A DNA stretch of 64,000 nt from Dolichospermum sp. FACHB-1091 (GCF_014697585.1 NZ_JACJSB010000002.1:62001-126000), one strand, 5' to 3'. Shown: positions 25,368-34,018, numbered from the stretch's first letter. The notes: generated from the letters alone by a model not told the origin. Program-made: numbers and translations.

Positions 25368-25710
25368 AGATTGGCGGCTTCGCGTTCAAGATATTGTCTT
25401 ATCTATCAATGAAATTGAACAAAGGACAAGGGATATAACCTTTGAAGAATTTGCCAAAAATCAAACGATTGTCAAAGCTGTTCTCTATGATTTTGTCGTG
25501 ATTGGAGAAGCTGCTAGAAATGTACCAAACGATATTCAGTTAAGCTATCCTCTTATACCTTGGCGTTTGATGGGAGGAATGCGAAATGTGGTAACTCACG
25601 AATATTTTCAAGTTGATTTGAGTAGGATTTGGGTAACTATTCAAAATGATTTATCCCCATTATTACCACAATTACAAAAAATACTGGAGAGAGAAATATC
25701 AAAAGAATAG
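25357..25710 (+). CDS. hepT: HepT toxin: HEPN ribonuclease (DUF86)
   Basis: A 117-aa alpha-helical HEPN protein starting at GTG 25357. The catalytic motif RX4HXY is intact: R76, H81 and Y83 in MRNVVTHEYF. Arg and His are the RNase site, and the Tyr is the residue AMPylated by MntA in studied pairs. Also conserved is YDFVVIGEAARNVP. The toxin cleaves RNA when freed from MntA. Intact motifs in both genes imply a working module. It sits between housekeeping genes maf and pcyA. Confidence 0.9.
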   Translation: MPFRDWRLRVQDIVLSINEIEQRTRDITFEEFAKNQTIVKAVLYDFVVIGEAARNVPNDIQLSYPLIPWRLMGGMRNVVTHEYFQVDLSRIWVTIQNDLSPLLPQLQKILEREISKE

Positions 25711-25766
25711 TTGATCTGGTGCAGATAGTTGTAAACTAACAAATAAATTGTATTTGTCAAATAATT

Positions 25767-26495
25767 ATGTCTTTTACTCCTTCCTTGCGCGAACAACAAC
25801 ATCCCCTAATTCGTCAACTAGCTGATTGTATTGAAGCAGTTTGGCATCAACACCTAGATTTATCACCATACCATTTACCTGCGGAGTTGGGATATGTGGA
25901 AGGTAGACTAGAGGGAGAAAAATTGATTATTGAAAATCGTTGTTATCAAACTCCCCAGTTTCGCAAAATGCACTTAGAACTGGCAAGAGTCGGTAATATG
26001 TTAGATATTCTTCATTGTGTGATGTTTCCCCGTCCAGAATATGATATACCCATGTTTGGCTGTGATTTAGTGGGAGGTAGAGGTCAAATTAGTGCCGCTA
26101 TTGCTGATCTTTCTCCTGTAAATTTAGATCGGATTTTACCAGATGGTTATAATTCTCAACTCAGGGAATTAACTAAACCCAACTTTTCTCAACCTCGTGA
26201 ATTACCAGAATGGGGAAATATCTTTTCTGATTTTTGTCTGTTTATTCGTCCTACTTCTTCCGCAGAAGAAATAAGTTTTTTATCTCAAGTCAAGTCGTTT
26301 CTAGAAATACATTGTACACAAGCAATTGCATCTACTCCAGTCACACCAGAAAAAGTACCTCAAATTATAGCTGGACAACACAACTACTGTACAAAACAAC
26401 AACAAAATGATAAAACCCGGAGAGTTCTAGAAAAAGCTTTTGGTACAGAATGGGCAGAAAATTATATGACTACAGTTTTATTTGATTTACCCTAA
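25767..26495 (+). CDS. pcyA: Phycocyanobilin:ferredoxin oxidoreductase
   Basis: A 242-aa ferredoxin-dependent bilin reductase. PcyA hallmarks are present: [20 protein letters not shown], the substrate-proximal Glu in [10 protein letters not shown], the His in [10 protein letters not shown] and the Asp in [10 protein letters not shown], corresponding to the catalytic Glu, His and Asp of Synechocystis PcyA. It reduces biliverdin IXalpha by four electrons to phycocyanobilin, the chromophore of phycocyanin, allophycocyanin and many phytochromes. Partner ferredoxin and haem oxygenase are elsewhere. Confidence 0.95.
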   Translation: MSFTPSLREQQHPLIRQLADCIEAVWHQHLDLSPYHLPAELGYVEGRLEGEKLIIENRCYQTPQFRKMHLELARVGNMLDILHCVMFPRPEYDIPMFGCDLVGGRGQISAAIADLSPVNLDRILPDGYNSQLRELTKPNFSQPRELPEWGNIFSDFCLFIRPTSSAEEISFLSQVKSFLEIHCTQAIASTPVTPEKVPQIIAGQHNYCTKQQQNDKTRRVLEKAFGTEWAENYMTTVLFDLP

Positions 26496-26510
26496 GCATT
26501 CAGCATGATA

Positions 26511-26538
26511 AGGGAACAGGGAACAGGGAACAGGGAAG
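26511..26538. repeat. Heptamer array (AGGGAAC) x 3 plus one variant
   Basis: Three perfect AGGGAAC units followed by AGGGAAG, 16 bp after the pcyA stop. The same heptamer is triplicated inside the TA-flanked element at 32815-32835. Confidence 0.9.
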
Positions 26539-26672
26539 AGGTTTTGGGTAACTTTACTTTTCGTTACTTATGTCGGTTTTTTCCATTCACCTACTATTTA
26601 AGATTACTTCATAAATTTATAAATCATCTCTGATAGCCAAATACTTCCCATTACTACTCTATTACTCTAACT

Positions 26673-26714
26673 GTAAGTTGTGTTACGTTTTCTCTCAATC
26701 AATAAATGTAGAAT
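26673..26714 (+). promoter_or_regulatory. NtcA-activated class II promoter of devBCA
   Basis: GTAAGTTGTGTTAC at 26673-26686 fits the NtcA consensus GTA-N8-TAC exactly. Twenty-two bases later TAGAAT (26709-26714) fits the -10 form TAN3T. This is the canonical NtcA-dependent arrangement (spacing 20-24). A transcript would start near 26720. NtcA, active with 2-oxoglutarate under nitrogen limitation, is known to control heterocyst glycolipid export genes. Confidence 0.82.
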
Positions 26715-27229
26715 TTGCATGAAGTGATCACCACTGATACTTCTCTGACGGGAAACTAAAGTTAATCACCCAAATTTCTAGTTATCTAATTTAAGCCGAT
26801 AACTAGTAATTATGAATTGGTAAAATTATCATCTATTTACTGTGCTGTTGGATTTTTTATGTGTCTTGTAGATATTATATCTTCTTGAGATTTTCACAGA
26901 AAAGTAAAGGATTAAACAGATGTTTTAAAGAGTGCTAGTAATCTTAAAAAGACTTGCAAATTCTCCTCAATTAACCCTAACAATCAAAGTTTAAAACTTT
27001 AATTTATTAATTGAATAAATTAAGGTGAAAGTTGATAGAGATTAAGATGATCATCATGTAGTTTACCCAAAGTCAATCATACCAATTAAAGAATGGTTGT
27101 CAAAATCAAGCCATAAAAATGTGGATTTTCCATAGTCACTAAGTTAATCCATAAAGTGACTAATTCCCCTATAGCTAAGTTAATTTTTTTAGTTTCATCA
27201 CCACAATTCAGATCAATAGGTAACATATC

Positions 27230-28639
27230 ATGTCAACGGTGGATGAAAAATCGAAATTTAAGGTTGAACAACCTAAAGTTTGGTTAAGTGTTGCTGTAGC
27301 CTTACCAGTAGCATTAGCTGCCGGTTTACTAGCTACAACCAGAATGGAACAATTGAAAAAACTGACTTCTGCTGTATCTGTAGCACCAATTCCGAATACT
27401 ATTAGCGCCATAGGACGTTTAGAACCAAAAGGAGAAATTATTAAACTCTCCGCTCCTGCAGGTTTATCAGGTAATTCACGAGTCCAACAACTTCTAGTTA
27501 AAGAAGGACAACGAGTACAACAAGGGCAGGTTGTGGCTATTTTAGATAACCGCGATACCAGTATGGCCGTAGTCGAAGAAGCCAAAGCCAAAATGCAAGA
27601 ATCCCGCGCGAATTTAGCCCAGGTGCGTGCGGGTTCTCCTAAGGACGTTCAAGCCCAAAAATTCATTATTGCCCGATTACAAGCCCAATTGGCCGGGGAA
27701 AAGGAAGCTCAACAAGCCATGATTAGCAGAATTGCGGCTCAGTTAAGTGGTGAGAAAATTGCCCAAGAAGCCACAGTTACCCGTTTAGAGGCCGAATTAT
27801 TGGGACAAAGGGAGTCTTTAAAAGCTACAGTTGAGCGCGTTAGAGCAGAACAACGTAATGCTCAAGTAGATTCTGGACGTTATGAATTTCTATACAAACA
27901 AGGTGCTATTTCTCAGCAAGAACGAGATAGAAGACAGTTAAATGCAGTAACAACTAATCAACAATTAATTGAAAGTCAAGCTAGTTTAAAACGGGCAATA
28001 GCTACTATAAAACAACAAATTTCTGAAGCTAGAGCCAATCAAGTAAAAACTCTAAATACTTTACAACAGCAGTTAATTGAAGCTACCGCTAACCGCAATA
28101 AAACTATAGCCACTTTACAAAGACAAATAGACGAAGAAAAGGAAAAATTAAATCGTCTATTAGTAGTTAGTCCAATAAATGTCCAAGTAGCTCAAGCTCA
28201 AGTTACTAATGCAATTGCCTTAATGAGAAAAGCTCAAGCAGAACTTCGGCAAAGTTATGTTAAAGCTCCTAGTTCCGGTGAAATATTAAAAATTCATACT
28301 AAATCAGGGGAAATGATGGGTGTAAATGGGATTGCGGAAATTGGACAAACCGATCAAATGTTTGTAGTTGCAGAAGTTCCTGAAGATAGTATTAGTAAAA
28401 TTCGTTTAGGTCAAACTGCTACTATCTCCAGTGATAACGGTACATTTAATGGTCAATTAAAGGGTAAAGTTACGGAAATCGGGAGAAAAATTGGCAAGAA
28501 AGATGTTCTGAATAACGACCCGGCGGCAGATATTGATGCTAGAGTTGTAGAGGTAAAAATTGCTTTATCTCCAGAATTTAATCAGCAAGTTTCTGGTTTA
28601 ACTAATGCTAAAGTTACGGTAGAAATTAATGCTAATTAA
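27230..28639 (+). CDS. devB: DevB: membrane-fusion protein of the heterocyst glycolipid exporter
   Basis: A 469-aa periplasmic adaptor. One N-terminal membrane helix (about 19-37) is followed by a lipoyl-like half (AIGRLEPKGEIIKLSAPAG, VKEGQRVQQGQVVAILDN), a long alpha-helical hairpin (about 105-320, rich in Gln, Ala and Glu heptads), the second lipoyl half (YVKAPSSGEILKIHTKSGE) and a beta-barrel end. Length and sequence match DevB of Anabaena, which links DevAC to the TolC-like HgdD to export glycolipids for the heterocyst laminated layer. It is the first gene of devB-devC-devA and is preceded by the NtcA promoter. DevB paralogues exist in Nostocales, so the specific paralogue is inferred. 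Confidence 0.8.
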   Translation: MSTVDEKSKFKVEQPKVWLSVAVALPVALAAGLLATTRMEQLKKLTSAVSVAPIPNTISAIGRLEPKGEIIKLSAPAGLSGNSRVQQLLVKEGQRVQQGQVVAILDNRDTSMAVVEEAKAKMQESRANLAQVRAGSPKDVQAQKFIIARLQAQLAGEKEAQQAMISRIAAQLSGEKIAQEATVTRLEAELLGQRESLKATVERVRAEQRNAQVDSGRYEFLYKQGAISQQERDRRQLNAVTTNQQLIESQASLKRAIATIKQQISEARANQVKTLNTLQQQLIEATANRNKTIATLQRQIDEEKEKLNRLLVVSPINVQVAQAQVTNAIALMRKAQAELRQSYVKAPSSGEILKIHTKSGEMMGVNGIAEIGQTDQMFVVAEVPEDSISKIRLGQTATISSDNGTFNGQLKGKVTEIGRKIGKKDVLNNDPAADIDARVVEVKIALSPEFNQQVSGLTNAKVTVEINAN

Positions 28640-28713
28640 CTTCCTATTTCTCTGAAAAATATTCAGGTTAAACTACTTAATTAATTGTTTCCAAAATCAA
28701 AAAAAGCTAAAAA

Positions 28714-29868
28714 ATGGCAGGAAAAATACCTTTATCTTGGCTACAACTGACAAGAGAAAAAACTCGCCTAGCAGTAGCTTTGTCCGGTATTGCCTTTGCT
28801 GATATTTTAATGTTCATGCAATTAGGTTTCCGGGATGCACTCTATTATAGTAACGTCAGAATGCACAGCAGTTTAGCAGGTGATGTGATTTTAATTAATA
28901 ATCAATCTAATGCTGTTTTATCAATGAAAAGTTTTTCCCAAAGAACTTTATATAAGGCGTTAGATTTACCCACAGTTAAATCAGTACATCCCATATATTT
29001 AGACTATACAAGCTGGAGAAATCCCGTTACAGGTCGCCCTCGCAGTATTTTGATTTTCGGCATAAATCCAGAGGTTAATTTGTTTAATTTACCTGGAGTA
29101 AATGAAAACTTAAATAAACTTAAACTTCCTGATGTGGTTTTATATGATCGTTCTTCTAGGGTAGAATATGGTCCGATTACTGATAGTTTTAATCAGGGCA
29201 AAATTGTCACGGCTGAAGTAAGAAGACGACAAGTTAAAGTCGGTGGATTATTTACTTTAGGGGCATCTTTTGGTGCAGATGGTAATTTAATTACTAGCGA
29301 TCTTAACTTTTTGCGAATTTTTAATAATCGTCAACGGGGACTAATTGATATTGGGGTAATTAAGTTAAAACCTGGCGCAGATCCTAATCAAGTGGCTCAA
29401 TATTTGCGAAGTTATTTACCTACAGGTATTAATGTTTTAACTAAGGAGGAATTTGTTGAATTTGAAAGAAATTATTGGGCAAGTAGTACGGCTATTGGTT
29501 TTATTTTTACATTAGGAACAATTATGGGTTTTATTGTGGGAACTGTCATTGTTTATCAGATTTTGTATACAGAAGTAACAGATCATTTATCTGAATATGC
29601 TACTCTCAAAGCCATAGGTTACACTCAAAATTATTTATTAACCGTGATTCTTCAAGAAGCTTTTTTATTAGCTGTTGTCGGTTATTTACCCGGCTTTGCT
29701 TGCGCTCTTGTTTTGTACAATGTTGCTAGAGACGCTACTCTTTTACCCATATTCATGAGTTATAATCGCGCTATTATGGTAATCATGTTAACTATTTTAA
29801 TGTGCTTTATTTCAGGAATGATTGCTATTCGTAAATTGGGTTCTGCTGACCCAGCAGATATTTTTTAA
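28714..29868 (+). CDS. devC: DevC: permease of the heterocyst glycolipid ABC exporter
   Basis: A 384-aa MacB/FtsX-type permease. It has one helix near residues 18-38, a large periplasmic domain (about 40-255) and three C-terminal helices (about 262-284, 310-332, 350-370), ending ISGMIAIRKLGSADPADIF, typical of DevC. It forms the membrane channel half with DevA and passes substrate to DevB. Spacing to devB is 74 bp and to devA 170 bp, consistent with one operon. Confidence 0.85.
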   Translation: MAGKIPLSWLQLTREKTRLAVALSGIAFADILMFMQLGFRDALYYSNVRMHSSLAGDVILINNQSNAVLSMKSFSQRTLYKALDLPTVKSVHPIYLDYTSWRNPVTGRPRSILIFGINPEVNLFNLPGVNENLNKLKLPDVVLYDRSSRVEYGPITDSFNQGKIVTAEVRRRQVKVGGLFTLGASFGADGNLITSDLNFLRIFNNRQRGLIDIGVIKLKPGADPNQVAQYLRSYLPTGINVLTKEEFVEFERNYWASSTAIGFIFTLGTIMGFIVGTVIVYQILYTEVTDHLSEYATLKAIGYTQNYLLTVILQEAFLLAVVGYLPGFACALVLYNVARDATLLPIFMSYNRAIMVIMLTILMCFISGMIAIRKLGSADPADIF

Positions 29869-30038
29869 TAGGTAATACATAATAGGTATTTAACTTACAT
29901 ATTACCTAAAATTAAAACTCTTGTGGGGTGGTTATCTTGACCGCCCTGGTTATGCTTAAAGGTTTATCACCTTCATAGGGATAAACTTCCTGATTATTCC
30001 CTCTTCTTTATTCCATCTTTCTTGTTAACTCTTCTATT

Positions 30039-30776
30039 ATGATCAACAAAAAACCCGTAATAACTATTAAAAACATTAATCACTACTATGGTAAAGGATC
30101 TCTAAGAAAACAGATTTTATTTGATATTAATCTGGAAATATATGCCGGAGAAATTGTCATTATGACCGGTCCATCAGGTTCAGGTAAAACAACATTATTG
30201 AGCTTAATTGGTGGTTTAAGATCGGTACAAGAAGGAAGTCTGAAATTTTTAGGTGAAGAACTCTGTGGCGCAAGTCAAAGTAAACTAGTAAAGATGCGTC
30301 GTCATATTGGTTATATTTTCCAAGCTCACAATTTATTGGGTTTTTTAACTGCTAGACAAAACGTGCAAATGGCTGTGGAATTAAATCATCGTATTTCCCA
30401 ATCAGCAGCTATTTCTCAATCGGAAACTATGCTCAAATCTGTGGGTTTACAAGAACGTATTAATTATTACCCGGATAATTTATCAGGTGGACAAAAACAA
30501 AGAATAGCGATCGCTCGCGCTTTAGTCAATCATCCTCCTTTAGTATTGGCCGATGAACCAACAGCAGCATTAGACAAACAATCAGGACGTGATGTAGTAG
30601 AAATCATGCAGCGTTTGGCTAAAGATCAGGGAACTGCTATCTTACTTGTTACCCATGATAACCGGATTTTAGATATTGCTGATCGCATTGTGGAAATGGA
30701 AGATGGTCTTCTGACCCGTGATGCTCAAAATGTAGCTTTTAATCATGACTCTAAAATAAATAATCACAAGTCGTAA
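30039..30776 (+). CDS. devA: DevA: ATPase of the heterocyst glycolipid ABC exporter
   Basis: A 245-aa ABC ATPase of the MacB/LolD class. Walker A GPSGSGKT near residue 48, Q-loop GYIFQAHNLLG near 96, signature LSGGQKQR near 150, Walker B LVLADEPTAALD near 170 and the H-loop LLVTHDNR near 207 are all intact. It powers glycolipid export through DevC and DevB. The C-terminal extension of about 25 residues after the H-loop is polar. It completes the devBCA operon. Confidence 0.88.
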   Translation: MINKKPVITIKNINHYYGKGSLRKQILFDINLEIYAGEIVIMTGPSGSGKTTLLSLIGGLRSVQEGSLKFLGEELCGASQSKLVKMRRHIGYIFQAHNLLGFLTARQNVQMAVELNHRISQSAAISQSETMLKSVGLQERINYYPDNLSGGQKQRIAIARALVNHPPLVLADEPTAALDKQSGRDVVEIMQRLAKDQGTAILLVTHDNRILDIADRIVEMEDGLLTRDAQNVAFNHDSKINNHKS

Positions 30777-31067
30777 CGTACTCCACACACTCCCTTGTAC
30801 CTTGCGGCACGCTACGCGAACAGGTGAGTGTGGGCTTCTCGGTGACTCCTAATAATTGCTATAAAGTAATTGACACAACATTTTTCTTTATCTTCCATAA
30901 ACTAGAATTAATGTCATAGTTTCCTCATGATTACAGAATCTACCTGGAATAGAAAGCTAGAAATATCAGTGTTTTTATAAACAATAATGAGTATTATTTG
31001 TAACGAGCAATCTTAGTAACACCGGGAAAAGTAGTTTGAGGAGATTTGTCCATAAAATTACTAACTC

Positions 31068-31181
31068 AGGACTTACGCAAAATATCTCTCAAACCCTCTT
31101 TTCTTCGTTCTCTTCGTTCCTATCCCTGACGGGACGCTCCGCGAACGTGGTTCATTATTCCGTGACTTGTGCGTAAGTCCT
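31068..31181. mobile_element. MITE-like element, AGGACTTACGCA-end family
   Basis: A 114-bp element with perfect terminal inverted repeats AGGACTTACGCA / TGCGTAAGTCCT, identical to the element at 10155-10268 except for one base and in the same orientation. No ORF. Flanking bases do not show a clear target duplication. Confidence 0.85.
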
Positions 31182-31208
31182 ATAACTGTTGCTAAACCAC
31201 TGCTTGAG

Positions 31209-31224
31209 ATCTCATATATGAGAT
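31209..31224. promoter_or_regulatory. Perfect 16-bp palindrome
   Basis: ATCTCATATATGAGAT is fully self-complementary, 28 bp after the MITE-like element and about 230 bp upstream of the nitrogenase-like gene. Possible regulator site; no regulator is indicated. Confidence 0.35.
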
Positions 31225-31456
31225 TAATATATTTAACATCAGAAATCTATAAGCTAATAATATACCATTTTTATATTTTGTTTGTTATTTTGTATTGGGG
31301 GGAACAGTTATTCCATGTAAAGCCCGTTTAAATGAAAATTAGTTCGACTACTTTACCGTTCCCCAAGTTCAGTGCAAATTACCAAGAGAATTTATCTTGT
31401 ACATGGCATGGCCAAGGCAAATTTTCATCAATCTCATCTACGGAGGATTTACAACG

Positions 31457-31795
31457 ATGCTGAAAACCAATAGTCAACCAATGATTATCTCTAGTTTTGT
31501 TAACCATGAGGAGCAAAACCGTCAAGCTAAAAATCAGTTTAATTTATTGCAAAAATTACGTCAATTTCTGGATGAAATCGAAATTGATAATCGTCAAGTT
31601 GCTAGATTGATTGCTAAACTTATTCCTGCCCAATGTCCCTTTGAGCGTGATATCGTGGTTTTTGGTCGCAAAATCGCCCACATTCCCCCTTTATGCAAAT
31701 TGAACCCCCTGTATGACCAGTTTGTAGGCTTGCGTTTTCGTGCATTATGTTATTTAGTAGACAAGTGTGGAGAAGACATTGAATCTTACTGCTAA
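31457..31795 (+). CDS. Mo-dependent nitrogenase C-terminal-like small protein
   Basis: A 112-aa protein with the conserved block FGRKIAHIPPLCKLNPLYDQFVGLRFRALCYL, matching the family named for the C-terminus of some cyanobacterial Mo-nitrogenase-associated proteins. The helical N-terminal part is KNQFNLLQKLRQFLDEIE. Molecular role is unproven. I place the start at ATG 31457, with GGAGG 10 nt before it, rather than the upstream ATG at 31397 that would add 20 atypical residues. A cupin gene follows 19 bp later, probably in the same transcript. Confidence 0.75.
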   Translation: MLKTNSQPMIISSFVNHEEQNRQAKNQFNLLQKLRQFLDEIEIDNRQVARLIAKLIPAQCPFERDIVVFGRKIAHIPPLCKLNPLYDQFVGLRFRALCYLVDKCGEDIESYC

Positions 31796-31814
31796 ATACA
31801 ACATTAAATAGGCC

Positions 31815-32087
31815 ATGGAAATTAAAGTCGAACATCAACCAAGTCTTGCACATCTCCATCAGTTAGATGTATTTAATTGGCCAATTTGGGAAAAGGAAAT
31901 ATCTAAGTTTCCCTGGACTTACGATGATCAGGAAATTTGCTACTTTTTAGCAGGTAATGTCATTGTCACTCCTCATGGAGGACAAGCGGTACAAATGGGT
32001 AAGGGAGATTTAGTGACTTTTCCTGCTGGTATGTCTTGTGTCTGGGAAATTATCAGCGATGTCAAGAAACATTATCGCTTTGATTAA
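31815..32087 (+). CDS. Small cupin-domain protein
   Basis: A 90-aa single cupin of the DUF861 type. Motif-like segments ICYFLAGNVIVTPHGG and MGKGDLVTFPAGMSCVWEI form the two halves of the barrel. The usual histidine triad is largely absent: only His in TPHGG stands at a plausible site, so metal binding is doubtful. Function unknown. It lies 19 bp after the nitrogenase-like gene and is probably co-transcribed. Confidence 0.78.
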   Translation: MEIKVEHQPSLAHLHQLDVFNWPIWEKEISKFPWTYDDQEICYFLAGNVIVTPHGGQAVQMGKGDLVTFPAGMSCVWEIISDVKKHYRFD

Positions 32088-32170
32088 TTGTAATTTATTT
32101 TTACTAATTTTGACGCAACCCAAATAATCAATATCTGAGAGATGGGAATTTGATATTTTTTAGCGGGTTG

Positions 32171-32758
32171 CTATGAAACTATTGTTCCTAAAATATCATC
32201 TACAAATAAATTATTTTCGGGGAATGCTGAAATTGATAATTTTTCCCCGCGACTTAGTATTTGAATATCCCTATAACCATTTTCACTAGGGTAGCGATAG
32301 ACAGTAATTACTTGTTGATAAATATCAACTAACCAAACTTCAGTAATACCACTACTAGCATAGAGAGGAATTTTCACGTCTCTATCATATTCAATACTGC
32401 TATCTGCAACTTCAATTAATAAGAATATATCTTGGGGTTGGGGGTGTCCAGATTCATAAAAATCTGCGCGAGGTTTTAGTAATGCGATATCTGGTTCAGG
32501 TTCAGATAAGTTATTTAAGAGAATCGGATTTTGTACCCTAACAATTACTTTTATTCCCAGAATATTGCTGAATAAGCGATTAATTCTGTCAACGCAAGCT
32601 GCGTGTCTTCTACCAATTGGTGACATTTCTATAATTTCTCCATTAATCAGTTCTACTTTATCATTTTCTGACAAAATACCGGCTTCACTCATTTGATGGT
32701 ATTGAGAAATAGTAAAGCGAAAATTTTTAACCTGTGGTTTTGCTAATTGTAAGGTCAT
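32171..32758 (-). CDS. Uma2-family (DUF820) endonuclease-fold protein
   Basis: A 195-aa protein of the PD-(D/E)XK Uma2 family: FRFTISQYHQMSEAGILSENDKVELINGEI at the N-terminus, then SEPEPDIALLKP and IFLLIEVADSSIEYDRDVKIPLYASSGITEVWLVD, with the Asp, Glu and Lys expected for the fold. One of three Uma2 genes in the window. The TA-flanked element copy B starts 16 bp upstream of its start codon, so part of its promoter may come from that insertion. Confidence 0.87.
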   Translation of the reverse strand: MTLQLAKPQVKNFRFTISQYHQMSEAGILSENDKVELINGEIIEMSPIGRRHAACVDRINRLFSNILGIKVIVRVQNPILLNNLSEPEPDIALLKPRADFYESGHPQPQDIFLLIEVADSSIEYDRDVKIPLYASSGITEVWLVDIYQQVITVYRYPSENGYRDIQILSRGEKLSISAFPENNLFVDDILGTIVS

Positions 32759-32774
32759 AATTAACTTTCTCCTA

Positions 32775-32913
32775 TAGGAATCTGGTTTGATTCTGTGAAT
32801 TTACTTGTGTGGTCAGGGAACAGGGAACAGGGAACAGTAAAGACAGAATTGATACCTACTGAGTCTTGTATGGCTACGCAACGTAAGCTATCAAAAATCA
32901 AATAGGAGTCCTA
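32775..32913. mobile_element. MITE-like element with TAGGAATC-type ends and TA duplication (copy B)
   Basis: A 139-bp element in inverted orientation relative to 18502-18645. Ends TAGGAATCTGGTTTGATT and AATCAAATAGGAGTCCTA are imperfect inverted repeats, flanked by TA at 32773-32774 and 32914-32915. Its interior carries AGGGAAC three times in tandem where copy A has one unit, so a heptamer array has grown inside the element. Confidence 0.8.
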
Positions 32914-33045
32914 TATTTACCTTTATTTTTAAAATAGCAATAATATCCCCGACTTCTCAACTCAATTGATTATTTAGACTAAATTAGGCGGTTAGAAACC
33001 GGGTATACAGAGACAAAACCCACCTGTGTGGGTTTAGAAACCTGT

Positions 33046-33477
33046 TTATAAAAAATCGAAAAATACTTCAGGAACTAATCTTAATTCACCAGATTTAAAC
33101 CGAGAAATATCTATCCATAATGCGCGATGTTGACGTTCTGGTGTTTCTGAAAAAGTTAAACTTTCGATGTGGTAAAATTTGGAATCTGCAAAATCACATT
33201 CATAAAGTTGAATGATTTCATGTCCTTGTTTACCGTTAAAAGTAAATAGGTTTTCGATACAACTTAGATAGCGAATATTGGTTAATTCGGCTTGAATTTC
33301 TTCTTGAAACTCTCTAATTAAAGCTATGCGACTAGTTTCACCAAATTCTACACCACCACCTAAGGCCCGATAAAAGATTGATTGTTTTGTAGGATCATAT
33401 CCTTCAGAAACAAAGATTCTATTACCATCTCGAATTAGTGCTAAAACAATTACTCGAATTTGACCTTCTTTATTCAT
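33046..33477 (-). CDS. Nudix hydrolase
   Basis: A 143-aa Nudix protein. The Nudix box is complete: GGGVEFGE followed by TSRIALIREFQEEI, i.e. G-x5-E-x7-REUxEE. Such enzymes hydrolyse nucleoside diphosphates linked to another group; the substrate is not evident. It starts 8 bp after the stop of the DUF3531 gene on the same strand, so the two are co-transcribed. Confidence 0.85.
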   Translation of the reverse strand: MNKEGQIRVIVLALIRDGNRIFVSEGYDPTKQSIFYRALGGGVEFGETSRIALIREFQEEIQAELTNIRYLSCIENLFTFNGKQGHEIIQLYECDFADSKFYHIESLTFSETPERQHRALWIDISRFKSGELRLVPEVFFDFL

Positions 33478-33485
33478 GATAGTAA

Positions 33486-33944
33486 TTAATTGTAATTATC
33501 GTAGATTGAATCGGGGCGACTTTCACTATTTTCTATAGGCCAATCTGAATTTTCACCACCAATATATAGTTCTTCAATAGCGACATATTCTTGAGTTAGT
33601 TGTGTTAGTGCGTTAATCAGAATGTCTAAAGCGATCGCATCACTTGTTCCCAAATCAAACCAACAACGCATCCAATCTCCTTCATATTCAAATTCACCCA
33701 TATTGTGCATCAAAGCCAGTAAGCTTTTATCATAGCCCTGTTCATCATAATTCATGTAGCTGATATCAATTCCTGTATCTTGTACTTGCAGATTTTCCGC
33801 ATTAAATCCCCCCAATTTACCTAAATAAAACCAGGAAGTAAATACTTCTTCTACATATTTTTTTTCTTGTTGGGAGGGAATGGTGCTAAACTTCAACCAA
33901 ATCCAGACATCAAAAGGATTAAACTCGCGGAATTGAATTTGCAT
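33486..33944 (-). CDS. DUF3531-like protein (cyanobacteria/plastid)
   Basis: A 152-aa soluble protein starting MQIQFREFNPFDVWIWLKFSTIP, with YVEEVFTSWFYLGKLGGFNAENLQ, acidic and tryptophan-rich. I recognise the pattern as the conserved cyanobacterial and plant family DUF3531, without known function. It has a heptamer array (GGTAATW) just upstream and the Nudix gene directly downstream. Confidence 0.6.
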   Translation of the reverse strand: MQIQFREFNPFDVWIWLKFSTIPSQQEKKYVEEVFTSWFYLGKLGGFNAENLQVQDTGIDISYMNYDEQGYDKSLLALMHNMGEFEYEGDWMRCWFDLGTSDAIALDILINALTQLTQEYVAIEELYIGGENSDWPIENSESRPDSIYDNYN

Positions 33945-33954
33945 TTTTGTAATG

Positions 33955-33995
33955 GGTAATTGGTAATTGGTAATTGGTAATAGGTAATAGGTAAG
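33955..33995. repeat. Heptamer array GGTAATT/GGTAATA
   Basis: Three GGTAATT units and two GGTAATA units in tandem, 10 bp upstream of the minus-strand DUF3531 start, between that gene and the TPR gene. It falls in the 5' region where a promoter or ribosome site would be expected. Confidence 0.9.
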
Positions 33996-34018
33996 AAATT
34001 ATTGCCAATGATTAATGA

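Larger units (their letters stand above)
26496..27229. other. 734-bp region: NtcA promoter and long leader of devBCA
   Basis: Begins with an (AGGGAAC) heptamer array at 26511-26538, then the NtcA-type promoter at 26673-26714. About 510 nt of AT-rich untranslated leader separates that promoter from the devB ATG. No ORF longer than a few codons is credible in the leader. Confidence 0.65.
30777..31456. other. 680-bp intergenic region with MITE and palindrome
   Basis: Between devA and the nitrogenase-like gene. It contains a GC-rich dispersed repeat phrase (GCGGCACGCTACGCGAAC near 30804), the MITE-like element at 31068-31181 and a 16-bp palindrome at 31209-31224. No supported ORF. Confidence 0.55.

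Noticed and set aside
31397-31456. Upstream ATG for the nitrogenase-like gene
   Set aside because: The extra 20 residues are atypical and the ATG at 31457 has a GGAGG ribosome site at good spacing.
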